Of a DNA stretch of 64,000 nt, positions 7,734 through 17,196 are shown piece by piece. The notes beneath the pieces are model-generated. The model saw only the letters and a list, made by a program, of their open reading frames with translations, had not been told where the DNA came from and searched no databases. Position 1 is the first letter of the stretch, and each line of letters starts with the position of its first letter. The position numbers and the translations under genes are program-made. This stretch comes from Saccharomonospora sp. NB11 (GTDB lineage: Bacteria; Actinomycetota; Actinomycetes; Mycobacteriales; Pseudonocardiaceae), in the NCBI RefSeq assembly GCF_015910535.1, contig NZ_JACBJG010000010.1, positions 112,874 through 176,873 of the forward strand, read 5' to 3'.

Positions 7734-9614
7734 ATGACCGTGACTTCCGACCTCGTACACCGACTGGTCGGCGAGCAGGCCCGACGACGTCCGGACACGC
7801 TCGCCGTCGTCGGGCCTCGGGACCGGCTGACCTACGCGGAACTGGACCGACGGTCCAACCGGCTGGCCCATCACCTGGTGGAGCAGGGAGTCGGTCCGGA
7901 CACGCTCGTGGCGGTGTGTCTGCCGCGCTCGGTGGACTCGGTCGTCGCGCCGCTGGCCGTTCTCAAGGCCGGCGGCGCGTACGTCCCGCTCGATCCCGAG
8001 TACCCACCACAGCGCCTCGCCCACATGCTCACCGACGCGCGTCCGGCGGTGCTCGTCACGACGTCCGACCTCGCCGTCGTCACCAGCCAGGTCCGACACG
8101 TGGTGGATCTCCGGGTGACGGATCTCGCCGCACGACCGGCGGACCACGCCCCTCGGGTCGCCGTCGACAATTCCGACCTGGCCTACGTGATCTACACGTC
8201 CGGCTCCACGGGGAAGCCCAAGGGCGTGCAGGTGCCCCACGCCGGACTGACGAACCTCGTCGCGTGGCACGTCCGGCGCTACGCCCTCGGGCCAGGTGAG
8301 CGCACCGCACACGTGGCCGCGCTCGGGTTCGACGCCTCCGTGTGGGAGATCTGGCCGGCCCTGGCGTCGGGCGCGACCCTGCTCCTCCCCGACGACGCCG
8401 ACCGCACGCATCCTCGACGATTGCGTGACTGGCTGGCGGAGGAGGGCGTCACCGTGACCTTCCTCCCCACCCCGCTGGCCGAGGAGGTCGTCGCCCTCCC
8501 ACCGCGCCGAAGCGCGCTGCGGGCCCTGCTGACCGGAGGCGACGCCCTCACCACCTCACCACCGCCTGGCACGCCCTTCGACCTCGTCAACCACTACGGC
8601 CCCACCGAGGCCACCGTGGTCACCACCGCCGGTGTGGTCCGGCAGGGTGAGCCCGGCCCGCCTCCGATCGGCACCCCGATCACGGGCTTGCGAGTGCACG
8701 TGCTCGACGAAAACCTGACCCCGGTGCCGGACGGCAGTCCGGGAGAACTGTGCGTCGGCGGGGTGGGGGTCGCGCGCGGCTACCTCCATCGACCCGGCCT
8801 CACCGCCGAACGATTCGTCCCCGACCCGTACGGCCCGCCGGGAAGCCGCATGTACCGCACGGGCGACCTGGTGAGCCGACGGGACGACGGTGCGCTGGAG
8901 TTCCGGGGACGCGTCGACGACCAGGTCAAACTCCGGGGCTTCCGCATCGAACTGGGTGAGGTCGAGGCAGCCGTCGCCGGACATCCGGCCGTCGCACGCG
9001 CGGTCGCCGTCCTTCGGGAGGACCGCCCCGGTGATCGACGGCTCGTCGCCTACGTCGTCCCCGCCCGACCCGAGGCGGACGCCGAGTCGGGGAGTCGCGC
9101 CGATGCCGAGCCGACCCTGAAGGACCTCGACGGCTACCTGCGGGAGCGGCTGCCCACCTACATGGTGCCGTCGACGATCGTCGCGCTCGACGAGCTTCCC
9201 CTCACCCGGAACGGCAAGGTGGACCGCCGAGCCCTGCCCACCCCCGAGCCGCCTTCGTCGGCCGACGCCGTCGCACCCCGGGACGCGGTCGAGGAACTGA
9301 TCGCCGACACCTGGTACGACGTGCTCGGTCTGCCCGACCGGCCGCGCCACGTGCACGACAACTTCTTCGCGCTGGGTGGCCACTCGCTGCTGGCCACCCA
9401 GCTCACCGCCCGGTTGCGCAACCTGTTCGACGTGCCGTTGCCGACACAGGTCACGCTGCGGGCGCCGACGATCGCCGCCCTGGCCGACGAGCTGCGCGCC
9501 CGCGAGCCGGTGCCCGGCCACCTCACCACGGTGGCCGAGAAGCACCGGCTGGTCGCGGGCCTGTCCGACGAGGAGGTCGAACGGATGCTCGCCGAGCTGG
9601 GCGGCTCGTCGTGA
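7734..9614 (+). CDS. Second stand-alone NRPS adenylation-PCP didomain (Leu-like code)
   Basis: 626 residues from ATG 7734; GTG 7728, which overlaps the desaturase stop as GTGA, is an alternative. A domain: A3 YTSGSTGKPKG, A4 FDASVWEIW (199-207), A5 NHYGPTEA (286-293), A10 Lys495 (TRNGKVDRR). PCP domain: FALGGHSLL with Ser551. A 40-residue tail ends in a charged helix (AEKHRLVAGLSDEEVERML) that could dock a partner protein. The eye-aligned pocket is D-A-W-F-L-G-H-V-V-(K), one position away from a published leucine code (DAWFLGNVV). No condensation, epimerisation or TE domain follows. The gene ends 3 bp from the convergent leuS stop, fixing the right border of the cassette. Confidence 0.9.
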   Translation: MTVTSDLVHRLVGEQARRRPDTLAVVGPRDRLTYAELDRRSNRLAHHLVEQGVGPDTLVAVCLPRSVDSVVAPLAVLKAGGAYVPLDPEYPPQRLAHMLTDARPAVLVTTSDLAVVTSQVRHVVDLRVTDLAARPADHAPRVAVDNSDLAYVIYTSGSTGKPKGVQVPHAGLTNLVAWHVRRYALGPGERTAHVAALGFDASVWEIWPALASGATLLLPDDADRTHPRRLRDWLAEEGVTVTFLPTPLAEEVVALPPRRSALRALLTGGDALTTSPPPGTPFDLVNHYGPTEATVVTTAGVVRQGEPGPPPIGTPITGLRVHVLDENLTPVPDGSPGELCVGGVGVARGYLHRPGLTAERFVPDPYGPPGSRMYRTGDLVSRRDDGALEFRGRVDDQVKLRGFRIELGEVEAAVAGHPAVARAVAVLREDRPGDRRLVAYVVPARPEADAESGSRADAEPTLKDLDGYLRERLPTYMVPSTIVALDELPLTRNGKVDRRALPTPEPPSSADAVAPRDAVEELIADTWYDVLGLPDRPRHVHDNFFALGGHSLLATQLTARLRNLFDVPLPTQVTLRAPTIAALADELRAREPVPGHLTTVAEKHRLVAGLSDEEVERMLAELGGSS

Positions 9615-9617
9615 CAA

Positions 9618-12107
9618 TCAGCCGACGACGACGTTGACCAGTCGTCCCGGCACCACCACGACACGCTTCACCGAGCGGTCGCCCACCGCGGCCTTGATCT
9701 CGTCCAGGCCCAGCACCGTCTCGCGGACGACCTCCTCCGAGGCGTCCTGCGGGACGGTGACGCGGGCCTTCACCTTGCCGTTGATCTGGCAGGCCAGCTC
9801 CACGGTCTCCGTCCGCAGCAACTCCTCGTCCGGCTCCGGCCACGGCTGCTTCCAGACGTGCTCACCGGTGAGCCGGTGGTAGCACTCGCTCGCCGTGTGG
9901 GGCGCGAACGGCAACAGCAGGGACGCGGCCGTGCTCAGCGCGAACGCCGCCGTCTCACGGTCGATGCCGTCCTGCAGGGCCTTGCTGACGTCGTTGGTCA
10001 GCTCCATCAGGGCCGCGATCGCCGTGTTGAAGGCGAACTTGCCCGACATGTCGTCGGTGACCTTCTGGATCGCCCACGCGACCTTGCGGCGCAGGGCCAG
10101 GTCGCGGTCCGCGTCCGTGGCGGCCCCGATGACCGGGCCCTCGGCGTTGGCGACCTGCACGGTGAAGCGGAACAGCCGGCGCAGGAACCGGTACACGCCC
10201 TCGACACCGGTGTCCGACCAGTCCGCGCCCTGGTCCGGCGGCCCCATGAAGAGCACGTAGCAGCGTGCGGCGTCCGCACCGTACGCGTCGATGATCTCCC
10301 GAGGGGACACCGTGTTCCCCTTGGACTTCGACATCTTCGCGCCGTCACGCGTGATCATGCCCTGGGTGAAGAGCGCGGCGAACGGTTCCTGCACCGGAAG
10401 GTGACCGAGGTCGGCCAGTGCCTTCACGAGGAACCGCGAGTAGAGCAGGTGCAGGATCGCGTGCTCGACCCCACCGATGTACTGATTGATCGGCATCCAC
10501 CGCTCGACCGCCTGCGCGCCCCACGCGGCCTCGGTGTTCTTCGGGTCGCAGTAACGCAGGTAGTACCAGGACGAGTCGACGAACGTGTCCATCGTGTCGG
10601 TCTCGCGCCGCGCGGGGCCGGAGCACTTCGGACACGTGGTGGCGACCCACTCCTCGGCGGTGGCCAGCGGCGAGGAGCCCTTCGGCGCGTACTCCCGCAC
10701 GTCGGGCAGCTCCACCGGCAGCGACTCCTCCGGCACGGGCACCACACCGCAGTCGTCGCAGTAGACGATGGGAATCGGGCAACCCCAGTAACGCTGCCGG
10801 GACAGCAGCCAGTCCCGCAGCTTGTAGGTCACCGTGGAAGCGCCGTGACCATTCTCCTCCAACCAGGAGATCATCGTCCGCTTCGCCTCGTCGACCCCGA
10901 GTCCGTCGAGGAAGCCGGAGTTGATGGCGGGCCCGTCTCCCGTGTACGCCTCGCCGTCGAAGCCGTCCTCCGGCTGCACGGTACGGATCACGGGCAGACC
11001 GAACTCCGCGGCGAAGTCCCAGTCCCGCTGGTCCTGCCCGGGCACGGCCATGATCGCGCCGGTGCCGTACCCCATCAGCACGTAGTCGGCGACGAACACG
11101 GGGATCTTGGCGCCGTTGACCGGATTCGTCGCGTACGCGCCGGTGAAGACGCCGGTCTTCTCCTTGCTCTCCTGCCGGTCCAGCTCCGTCTTCAACGACG
11201 CGGCGGCCCGGTAGGCGGCGACGGCCTCGGCGGGGGTCGCCGCACCGTTCGTCCAGCGACTGTCGACGTCCGAGGGCCAGCTCTCCGCGACCAGCGCGTC
11301 GATCAGCGGGTGTTCGGGTGCGAGCACGAGGTAGGTGGCGCCGAAGAGCGTGTCCGGGCGGGTCGTGAAGACCTCGATCGGCTCCGCGTCGGTGGCGAAC
11401 CGGACGGTGGCCCCTTCGGACCGGCCGATCCAGTTGCGCTGCATCAGCTTCACGTGCGCGGGCCAGTCCAGCCCGTCGAGGTCGTCGAGCAGGCGGTCGG
11501 CGTAGTTGGTGATGCCGAAGAACCACTGTTCGAGCTGCCGCTGCTCCACCAGGGAGCCGCAGCGCTCGCACTGTCCACCGACGACCTGCTCGTTGGCCAG
11601 CACCGTGGCGTCCTGCGGACACCAGTTGACAGCGGCCTCACGGCGGTAGGCGAGCCCCGCGCGGTAGAGCTGCAGGAAAATCCACTGTGTCCAGCGGTAG
11701 TACTCCGGTTCGTGGGTGGCGATCTCCCGCGTCCAGTCGATCGAGATACCCCACCGCTTGAACTGCTCCCGGAACGACGCGATGGACTCGTCGGTGGACA
11801 GTCGCGGGTGCTTGCCCGTGCGGATGGCGTGGTTCTCGGCGGGCAGCCCGAAGGCGTCGTACCCCATCGGGTGCAGCACGTAGTAGCCGCGACGACGGAG
11901 GAAGTGGGCGACCGCGTCGCCCACGGCGTAGTTCTTCAGGTGCCCGACGTGCGGTTCGCCGCTGGTGTACGGCAACATCTCCAGCAGGTACGCGGTCTTC
12001 TCGGCGGGGGCGGTGTTGGACACCTCCCACGACCGTTCCTCGCGCCAGACCTTCTGCCATCGTTCGTCGATGGCATGCGGGTCGAAGTCGTCCCCGTCGC
12101 TCACCAT
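9618..12107 (-). CDS. leuS: Leucyl-tRNA synthetase
   Basis: 829 residues, a normal length for bacterial class Ia LeuRS. It charges tRNA-Leu with leucine in the cytoplasm. HIGH-type motif PHVGHLKNY (52-60); KMSKS loop AKMSKSKGN near residue 590; a zinc-ribbon Cys pair (CERCGS), another ribbon (CDDCG...CPKCSG), and the CP1 editing domain with [15 protein letters not shown] 12107 is preceded by GAGGTGG at about 8 nt. Upstream lies a leader-peptide attenuator (12165-12261), so expression should respond to Leu-tRNA supply. The large open frame on the opposite strand is a codon-bias shadow. Confidence 0.98.
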   Translation of the reverse strand: MVSDGDDFDPHAIDERWQKVWREERSWEVSNTAPAEKTAYLLEMLPYTSGEPHVGHLKNYAVGDAVAHFLRRRGYYVLHPMGYDAFGLPAENHAIRTGKHPRLSTDESIASFREQFKRWGISIDWTREIATHEPEYYRWTQWIFLQLYRAGLAYRREAAVNWCPQDATVLANEQVVGGQCERCGSLVEQRQLEQWFFGITNYADRLLDDLDGLDWPAHVKLMQRNWIGRSEGATVRFATDAEPIEVFTTRPDTLFGATYLVLAPEHPLIDALVAESWPSDVDSRWTNGAATPAEAVAAYRAAASLKTELDRQESKEKTGVFTGAYATNPVNGAKIPVFVADYVLMGYGTGAIMAVPGQDQRDWDFAAEFGLPVIRTVQPEDGFDGEAYTGDGPAINSGFLDGLGVDEAKRTMISWLEENGHGASTVTYKLRDWLLSRQRYWGCPIPIVYCDDCGVVPVPEESLPVELPDVREYAPKGSSPLATAEEWVATTCPKCSGPARRETDTMDTFVDSSWYYLRYCDPKNTEAAWGAQAVERWMPINQYIGGVEHAILHLLYSRFLVKALADLGHLPVQEPFAALFTQGMITRDGAKMSKSKGNTVSPREIIDAYGADAARCYVLFMGPPDQGADWSDTGVEGVYRFLRRLFRFTVQVANAEGPVIGAATDADRDLALRRKVAWAIQKVTDDMSGKFAFNTAIAALMELTNDVSKALQDGIDRETAAFALSTAASLLLPFAPHTASECYHRLTGEHVWKQPWPEPDEELLRTETVELACQINGKVKARVTVPQDASEEVVRETVLGLDEIKAAVGDRSVKRVVVVPGRLVNVVVG

Positions 12108-12164
12108 GCTCGCCCACCTCGTCGATTCGTGCGGTCGATTCGTGTGTCTCCTGCCCCGGAAATG

Positions 12165-12188
12165 AAAAAACCCCTCGCGCGCGAGGGG
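12165..12188 (-). terminator. Intrinsic terminator in leuS leader (attenuator)
   Basis: Perfect 18-nt palindrome CCCCTCGCGCGCGAGGGG at 12171-12188, followed on the minus strand by six T (12165-12170). It sits between the leader peptide and the leuS start, 58 nt upstream of the ATG, so it can only regulate leuS and does not end an upstream gene. Confidence 0.85.
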
Positions 12189-12191
12189 TCG

Positions 12192-12219
12192 CCGTGCTGA
12201 GAACGTCCTCTCAGCACGG
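12192..12219 (-). promoter_or_regulatory. Leader hairpin overlapping the leader-peptide stop
   Basis: Perfect 11-bp inverted repeat: 12192-12202 (CCGTGCTGAGA) pairs with 12209-12219, with a 6-nt loop. The leader-peptide stop codon lies in the 5' arm of the RNA, so a translating or stalled ribosome would control folding. A possible antiterminator is GAGAGG pairing with the CCCCTC arm of the terminator (one mismatch). This is an inference. Confidence 0.7.
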
Positions 12220-12249
12220 CCCGATAAGGAGCAGGAAGCCAGTGCTCAC
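12211..12249 (-). CDS. leuS leader peptide (12 residues, three Leu codons in a row)
   Basis: Reads GTG-[11 protein letters not shown]-stop, with codons CTG CTC CTT for the Leu run. The GTG lies 6 nt after a TACACT -10 element, so the message is probably leaderless and begins at the GTG. The stop codon is within the first hairpin arm, and a terminator with a T-run follows. This layout is that of ribosome-mediated attenuation: stalling at Leu codons when Leu-tRNA is low would prevent termination. It is too short for ordinary gene finders. Confidence 0.75.
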   Translation of the reverse strand: MSTGFLLLIGPC

Positions 12250-12255
12250 GCACTC

Positions 12256-12261
12256 AGTGTA
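12256..12261 (-). promoter_or_regulatory. leuS promoter -10 element
   Basis: TACACT on the minus strand, with 6 nt to the leader GTG at 12249. I see no convincing -35 hexamer. Its spacing to the GTG is that of leaderless actinobacterial promoters. Confidence 0.6.
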
Positions 12262-12491
12262 GCGTCCCGCGACGACACCGTTCTCCCTGGGCACCCCGGG
12301 CACGCGAGGGCAGACGACCGTCCCGACGATCCGGCCGTTCCCATTCCGCGCCGCTTTCCGAGAGTCGACGCCCATTCTCGGGCGACGCGGTGTGGAAACG
12401 GACTTCGGGACGCTCACCGCCGACATTCCCGACGCGTCGGCGACGTCGTGCGAAACGGCGCCGAAATGGGCTCGCCGGTGAAACCGTCGCG

Positions 12492-13340
12492 TCAACCCCA
12501 GGCGAACCGGGTGCGGTCGCGCGCGGTCCACAGAGCACGGGTGGCCGCGAGCACCACCGCCAGCGCGCCCACCGCCGAGGCCACGATCACCAGGGTGGCC
12601 GAGGTGGCCACCGCGATCCACGCCAACGCCCACGCCACCGCGGCGGCGTAACCCGCGGCGGGCCGCACCCGCGTCACGGTCAGCACCGCCAGGCAGGTGG
12701 TTCCGAGCACCGCGAACACGCCGAGGGCGACGGCCAGTCCCCACGGCGGCGTGAACCCGAGTGCCACACCGGTGCTGGCGGCCCCCGCCACCGTCGCGAC
12801 CGTGACCCAGCCCGTGTAGACACCGACCGGCGTGTGGAGCAGCAGTCGATCCGCCCAGCCGGTCGCCGGGTGCTCCCTCAACCGCAGCAACGCGAGATAG
12901 AGCACGACGAGCAGTGCCACGATGACGACCTCGGCGACGACGACCCAGCGTTGCGTGAAGACCAGCACCCACGACGCGTTCAGCACTCCCGCGGCGGCCA
13001 CCCACCACCCGACCTGTCGGTGCACCTCCCGATGTCGCTGCCCGGACAGCGCGGCCCGCACGGCCAACGCGAGCACCAACACGTAGATAAGAGTCCAGAT
13101 CGAGAACGCGGCCCCGCCGGGCTGCACGAGCGTGGGGTACGAGTTCGCCACCGTCCCCACCGCCTCGCCGAGGGCGCCGCTGCCGCCCAGCGCACCGGCG
13201 ACCGTCTGCAGCACGACCGCCACGGACAACGCCACCGTGCGCGCCACGTCGCTCCCGGCCGTCCGGTCGCGCAGGCCACGGTCCCGATCACCGGCCCCCG
13301 CCGACCAGGGTGACGTTCCGGCCCGACTCCGCTCCACCAT
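12492..13340 (-). CDS. TspO/MBR-related multi-pass membrane protein
   Basis: 282 residues from ATG 13340, preceded by GGGAGGGG. There are about eight to nine hydrophobic segments. The block around AAFSIWTLIYVLVLALAV and the later NASWVLVFTQRW and HTPVGVYTGWVTVATVAG carry Trp and Pro positions typical of the tryptophan-rich sensory protein (TspO/MBR) superfamily, in the longer form annotated in many actinobacteria. TspO proteins bind tetrapyrroles or other ligands at the membrane; ligand and function here are not predictable. It lies between leuS (same strand, downstream) and the paa operon terminator. An inverted repeat CGGCTCAC/GTGAGCCG at 13357-13364 and 13383-13390 lies just upstream and may be an operator. 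Confidence 0.7.
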   Translation of the reverse strand: MVERSRAGTSPWSAGAGDRDRGLRDRTAGSDVARTVALSVAVVLQTVAGALGGSGALGEAVGTVANSYPTLVQPGGAAFSIWTLIYVLVLALAVRAALSGQRHREVHRQVGWWVAAAGVLNASWVLVFTQRWVVVAEVVIVALLVVLYLALLRLREHPATGWADRLLLHTPVGVYTGWVTVATVAGAASTGVALGFTPPWGLAVALGVFAVLGTTCLAVLTVTRVRPAAGYAAAVAWALAWIAVATSATLVIVASAVGALAVVLAATRALWTARDRTRFAWG

Positions 13341-13438
13341 GGCCCCTCCCTCGCCTCGGCTCACTAGGGTTCCCGCACCCGGGTGAGCCGAAACGGATCT
13401 TGAGACCAGGTCGAGCATCGACGCCCCGAGAGACGGAC

Positions 13439-13474
13439 GAGCCGCGGCAGCGGGGATTCCCCGTGCCGCGGCTC
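13439..13474 (-). terminator. Terminator of the paaZABCDE operon
   Basis: An 11-bp stem (GAGCCGCGGCA at 13439-13449 with 13464-13474), continued by an inner CGGGG/CCCCG stem after one bulge. It lies 18 nt past the paaE stop. There is no T-run. Confidence 0.7.
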
Positions 13475-13492
13475 GGGCGTCGAGGTCCGCGC

Positions 13493-14581
13493 CTAGGCGT
13501 CGTAGTCCACGGTGAGCGCGTCCGAGCACGGCACCGACTGACACGTCAGCACGAAGCCGTCCGCCACCTCGGACTCCTCCAACGCGAAGTTGCGGCGCAT
13601 GTCCGCCTTCCCGTCGGTGATCTTCGCGCGGCACGTCCCGCACACCCCGCCCTTGCAGGCGAAGGGCAGGTCGGGCCGCACCCGCTGGGCACCGTCCAGC
13701 AGGGTGACGTCGCGTGGCAGGGCCACCGTGGTCGACCGCCCGTCGAGCACGACGGTGACGTCGCTGGTCAGCCCGGCCACGGGCGCGTCCTCGTGACGCA
13801 CCGCCTCGGGCGGGGTGTCCTCGACGAAGAACAACTCCTGGTGGACTCGCTCGGCCGGGACACCGGCGTCGAGCAGGTGCTGCCGCACGGCGGTCACCAG
13901 CTCGAACGGTCCGCACAACCACCAGTGGTCGGTGCGGTCGAGTTCGCCCAGCAGCGGTCGCAGCGCGGCGAGCTTGTCGGGGCCGAGCCGCCCGGTGAAC
14001 ACCTCCGCCTCGCGCGGCTCCCGCGAGAGCACGTGCACGAGTTCGAGCCGGTCGAGGTAGCGGTCCTTGAGGTCGGCCAGCTCGTCGGCGAACATCACCG
14101 TGTCCGTGCGGCGGTTGCCGTACAGCAGTGTGACCGTCGACGCGGGGTCACGGAGCACCGTCGCCGCGATCGACAGCATCGGCGTGATCCCCGACCCGGC
14201 GGCGATCAGGACGTGGTGACCGGGGGCGGTGAGGTCGGGGCTGAAGGTGCCGGTCGGCGTGCCGACCTCGATCGTGTCGCCGGGCTCGACTTCCCGCACC
14301 AGCCAGGTGGAGAACACCCCGTCGGGCACCTCGCGCACCCCGATGCGCGGCGCCTCCCCCTCCGGAGCGCAGATCGAGTACGAGCGCCGCTCGTCGCGGC
14401 CGTCGATCACGCGCCGCAGCGTCAACGACTGCCCCGCCCGGAAGGCGAACTCGTCGGCGAGTTCGGCAGGCACGTCGAAGGTGATGGCCACCGCGTCGTC
14501 GCACAGTCTCGTGACGTCGGCGACGGTCAGCGTGTGGAACTCCCCGCGCAGCCGGGACTTCCTGGTTTCGGTCGACGTCAA
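13493..14581 (-). CDS. paaE: Ring-1,2-phenylacetyl-CoA epoxidase reductase subunit
   Basis: 362 residues. It transfers electrons from NAD(P)H to the PaaABC(D) epoxidase. FAD domain with RRSYSIC, pyridine-nucleotide domain with GSGITPML, and a C-terminal plant-type 2Fe-2S ferredoxin domain with the cluster Cys in CKGGVCGTCRAKI and a distal Cys in LTCQS. The start is TTG 14581: no in-frame ATG or GTG lies nearby, and AAGGAG precedes it by 7 nt, one base after the paaD stop. It is the last gene of paaZABCDE; a terminator hairpin follows. Confidence 0.95.
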   Translation of the reverse strand: MTSTETRKSRLRGEFHTLTVADVTRLCDDAVAITFDVPAELADEFAFRAGQSLTLRRVIDGRDERRSYSICAPEGEAPRIGVREVPDGVFSTWLVREVEPGDTIEVGTPTGTFSPDLTAPGHHVLIAAGSGITPMLSIAATVLRDPASTVTLLYGNRRTDTVMFADELADLKDRYLDRLELVHVLSREPREAEVFTGRLGPDKLAALRPLLGELDRTDHWWLCGPFELVTAVRQHLLDAGVPAERVHQELFFVEDTPPEAVRHEDAPVAGLTSDVTVVLDGRSTTVALPRDVTLLDGAQRVRPDLPFACKGGVCGTCRAKITDGKADMRRNFALEESEVADGFVLTCQSVPCSDALTVDYDA

Positions 14582-14582
14582 C

Positions 14583-15083
14583 TCAGATCTCCTTGACGTG
14601 CTCGAACGGTTCGTGGCAGGCGCGGCACCGGCGCAGCGCCTTGCACGCCGTGGCGCTGAAACGCGACACCTCCTCGGTGTCGATCGAGCCGCAACGAGGA
14701 CACCGTACGCGCGACACGGGAGGCGCGAGAGTCAGTGGAATCGGACCCGACCGTCGGGGAGCCGCCCCCGGCGGGGCGATCCCGGCCTCGGCCAGTTTGC
14801 GGCGGCCCTCCTCGGTGATCCAGTCCGACGACCACGCCGGGTGCAGCACGGTGCGCACCTCGACGTCGGCGAAGCCCGCCTCGGTCAACGCGTGCACGAG
14901 GTCGTCGCGCATGGTGTCCATGGCGGGGCACCCGGTGTAGGTGGGGGTGATCGACACGACCACCCGGTCACCGTCCTGGCGCACCTCCCGCAGCACGCCG
15001 AGGTCGGCCAACGTGAGCATCGGCAGTTCCGGGTCCGTCACCGTCTCCGCCACGTCGCGGGCGGTGCGTGTCGCGGTCACCAT
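14583..15083 (-). CDS. paaD: Phenylacetyl-CoA epoxidase accessory subunit PaaD
   Basis: 166 residues from ATG 15083, overlapping paaC by 7 nt. It has a MIP18/DUF59-type N-terminal domain (TVTDPELPMLTLADLGVL; PTYTGCPAMDTM) and a C-terminal zinc ribbon with paired CxxC (RCPRCGS and RRCRACHEPF). Members are thought to help assemble or repair the iron centres of the epoxidase rather than catalyse. Gene order and length are normal for the family. Confidence 0.95.
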   Translation of the reverse strand: MVTATRTARDVAETVTDPELPMLTLADLGVLREVRQDGDRVVVSITPTYTGCPAMDTMRDDLVHALTEAGFADVEVRTVLHPAWSSDWITEEGRRKLAEAGIAPPGAAPRRSGPIPLTLAPPVSRVRCPRCGSIDTEEVSRFSATACKALRRCRACHEPFEHVKEI

Positions 15084-15970
15084 GTCGCGTCCGGGTGGGC
15101 TCGGGCGACGCTCTGCAGCTCCGCCAGCAGGTAACCGAGTGCCTCGGTGTGCACGCCGTGCCGCCCGGCTCGCCCGGAGACTCCGGGCAGCCCGGCGATC
15201 TCGGGCACGTCGAGCGTCGCCGCGTGCAGCACCTGCGCCAGGACGTCGTCGAACTCCGACCGCAGCGGTGCCGGGTCGACCCCGACGCCGACCTCGGCGA
15301 GGTCGCGCTCCACGTCGTGGGCGGTGAACAGCTCGTCGACGTAGGGCCAGACGGTGGCGAGCCCTTCCCGCATCCGCTCGTGGGAGTACTCGGTGCCGTC
15401 GCCGAGTCGCACGGCCCACTGCGCCGCGTAGTCGCGGTGGTAGGTCAGTTCCTTGACCGCCTTCGCCGCCACCGCGGCCAGCACCGGGTCGCGCGACGTG
15501 CACAGGCGCTGGAACACCGCGAGCCGCCACGTGGCGAACACGAGCAGCCGGGCGATCAACTCACCGAAGTCGCCGCGCGGCAGTTCGGCCAACCGCACGT
15601 TGCGGAACTCGTGTTCGGAGCGGAAGTACGCGAGCTCGTCCTCGCTGCGTCCGCGTCCCGTCGCGACCTCCTCCGCCGCACCGGCCCTGGTGAGCAACAG
15701 CCGAGCCTGCCCCAGCAGGTCCAGGGCGATGTTGGCGATCGCGACCTCGTCCTCCAGCTCCGGCGCGTTGGTGCACCACTCCTGCAACCGGTGCGACAGC
15801 ACGAGCGCGTCGTCGCCGAGCATCAGGCAGTAGTCGGCGAGCTTTCCGGCGTCCACGTCGGACGGAACGCTGGTGTCCACACCAGACAATGGATCGGTGA
15901 ATCCGGTGCCGAAGGCCCACCGCGCGTCGCCGGACTCCGTGATGGCCTCGTAGGCGTTGTCGAAGGACAT
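15077..15970 (-). CDS. paaC: Phenylacetyl-CoA epoxidase structural subunit PaaC
   Basis: 297 residues, ATG 15970. Ferritin-like helical protein that forms the PaaAC core and lacks the full di-iron site. Visible conserved blocks: DDALVLSHRLQEW, DEVAIANIALDLLGQARLLL and KAVKELTYHRDYAAQWAVRL. It lies 12 bp downstream of paaB in the operon and overlaps paaD. Confidence 0.95.
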   Translation of the reverse strand: MSFDNAYEAITESGDARWAFGTGFTDPLSGVDTSVPSDVDAGKLADYCLMLGDDALVLSHRLQEWCTNAPELEDEVAIANIALDLLGQARLLLTRAGAAEEVATGRGRSEDELAYFRSEHEFRNVRLAELPRGDFGELIARLLVFATWRLAVFQRLCTSRDPVLAAVAAKAVKELTYHRDYAAQWAVRLGDGTEYSHERMREGLATVWPYVDELFTAHDVERDLAEVGVGVDPAPLRSEFDDVLAQVLHAATLDVPEIAGLPGVSGRAGRHGVHTEALGYLLAELQSVARAHPDATW

Positions 15971-15982
15971 GTGCTCACCCCC

Positions 15983-16267
15983 TCACATGTGGGGAACGTC
16001 GTCGGGGATGTCGTAGAACGTCGGGTGCCGGTACACCTTGTCGGCCGACGGCGCGAAGAACGGGTCCTTCTCGTCGGGGCTGGAGGCGGTGATGTCGGCG
16101 GCCTTGACCACCCAGATGCTCACGCCCTCGTTGCGCCGGGTGTAGAGGTCGCGGGCGTTGTGCAGGGCCATCTCCGGGTCGGCCGCACGCAGCGAACCGA
16201 CGTGCACGTGGTTCAGGCCCCGCTTGCCACGCACGAACACCTCGTACAGGTCCCACTCGCCGGTCAT
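15983..16267 (-). CDS. paaB: Phenylacetyl-CoA epoxidase subunit PaaB
   Basis: 94 residues, the usual PaaB size. It opens with [22 protein letters not shown] and contains [17 protein letters not shown], both diagnostic. It bridges PaaAC heterodimers in the epoxidase complex. The start overlaps the paaA stop by 4 nt, implying translational coupling. Confidence 0.96.
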   Translation of the reverse strand: MTGEWDLYEVFVRGKRGLNHVHVGSLRAADPEMALHNARDLYTRRNEGVSIWVVKAADITASSPDEKDPFFAPSADKVYRHPTFYDIPDDVPHM

Positions 16268-17196
16268 GCCGCCACCGTCCTCTCCGCCTGCTTCGCCGCG
16301 TGCGCGGCGGCGGCCTCACGCACCCATGCACCGTTCTCGTGAGCGGCCTTGCGCCGGGCCACCCGTTGCGCGTTGCACGGGCCGTTGCCCGAGACGACGC
16401 GCTTGAACTCCGCCCAGTCGATTTCGCCGAAGTCGTAGTGCCCGCGCTCGGCGTTCCACCGAAGGTCCGGGTCGGGCAGCGTGACGCCCAACGCCTCGGC
16501 CTGCGGCACGGTCATGTCGACGAACTTCTGCCGCAGCTCGTCGTTGGTGTGCCGCTTGATCTTCCACGCCATCGACCGCTCCGTGTGCGACGACTCGGCG
16601 TCGGGCGGGCCGAACATCATGAGCGACGGCCACCACCAGCGGTTGGTGGCGTCCTGCACCATGTCCCGCTGCGCCTGGGTGCCCTTCATCATCGTCATCA
16701 GCAGTTCGTAGCCCTGCCGCTGATGGAAGGACTCCTCCTTGCAGATACGGATCATGGCGCGGGCGTACGGGCCGTAGCTGCTGCGACACAGCGGCACCTG
16801 GTTGCAGATCGCCGCACCGTCCACGAGCCACCCGATCACCCCGACGTCGGCGAAGGTCAGCGTCGGGTAGTTGAAGATCGAGGAGTACTTCTGCCGCCCG
16901 GAGATCAGCTTCTCCGTCAGCTCCGAGCGATCCGCGCCCAGCGTCTCGGCCGCCGAGTACAAGTACAGCCCGTGCCCGGCCTCGTCCTGCACCTTCGCGA
17001 GCAGGATCGCCTTGCGCCGCAACGACGGCGCGCGCGTGATCCAGTTGCCCTCGGGCTGCATGCCGATGATCTCGGAATGCGCGTGCTGGGCGATCATGCG
17101 GACGAGCGTGGCGCGGTAGGCGTCGGGAACCCAGTCCCTCGGCTCGATGCGCTGGTCCTTCTCCAGGGTGCGTTCGAAGTGCGTCTCCAGGTTCAC
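16264..17196 (-). CDS. paaA: Phenylacetyl-CoA epoxidase catalytic subunit PaaA
   Basis: 310 residues. The GTG at 17194-17196 overlaps the paaZ stop (GTGA) and has AAGGAG 8 nt upstream, which decides this start over longer frames. Di-iron ligands are visible in [18 protein letters not shown] and in [15 protein letters not shown] (E/ExxH pairs). It inserts one oxygen into the ring of phenylacetyl-CoA to give the 1,2-epoxide. Confidence 0.96.
   Translation of the reverse strand: MNLETHFERTLEKDQRIEPRDWVPDAYRATLVRMIAQHAHSEIIGMQPEGNWITRAPSLRRKAILLAKVQDEAGHGLYLYSAAETLGADRSELTEKLISGRQKYSSIFNYPTLTFADVGVIGWLVDGAAICNQVPLCRSSYGPYARAMIRICKEESFHQRQGYELLMTMMKGTQAQRDMVQDATNRWWWPSLMMFGPPDAESSHTERSMAWKIKRHTNDELRQKFVDMTVPQAEALGVTLPDPDLRWNAERGHYDFGEIDWAEFKRVVSGNGPCNAQRVARRKAAHENGAWVREAAAAHAAKQAERTVAA

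Noticed and set aside
9858..12200. 780-residue open frame opposite leuS
   Set aside because: Codon shadow of leuS; composition is Arg/Val/Gly-rich without motifs.
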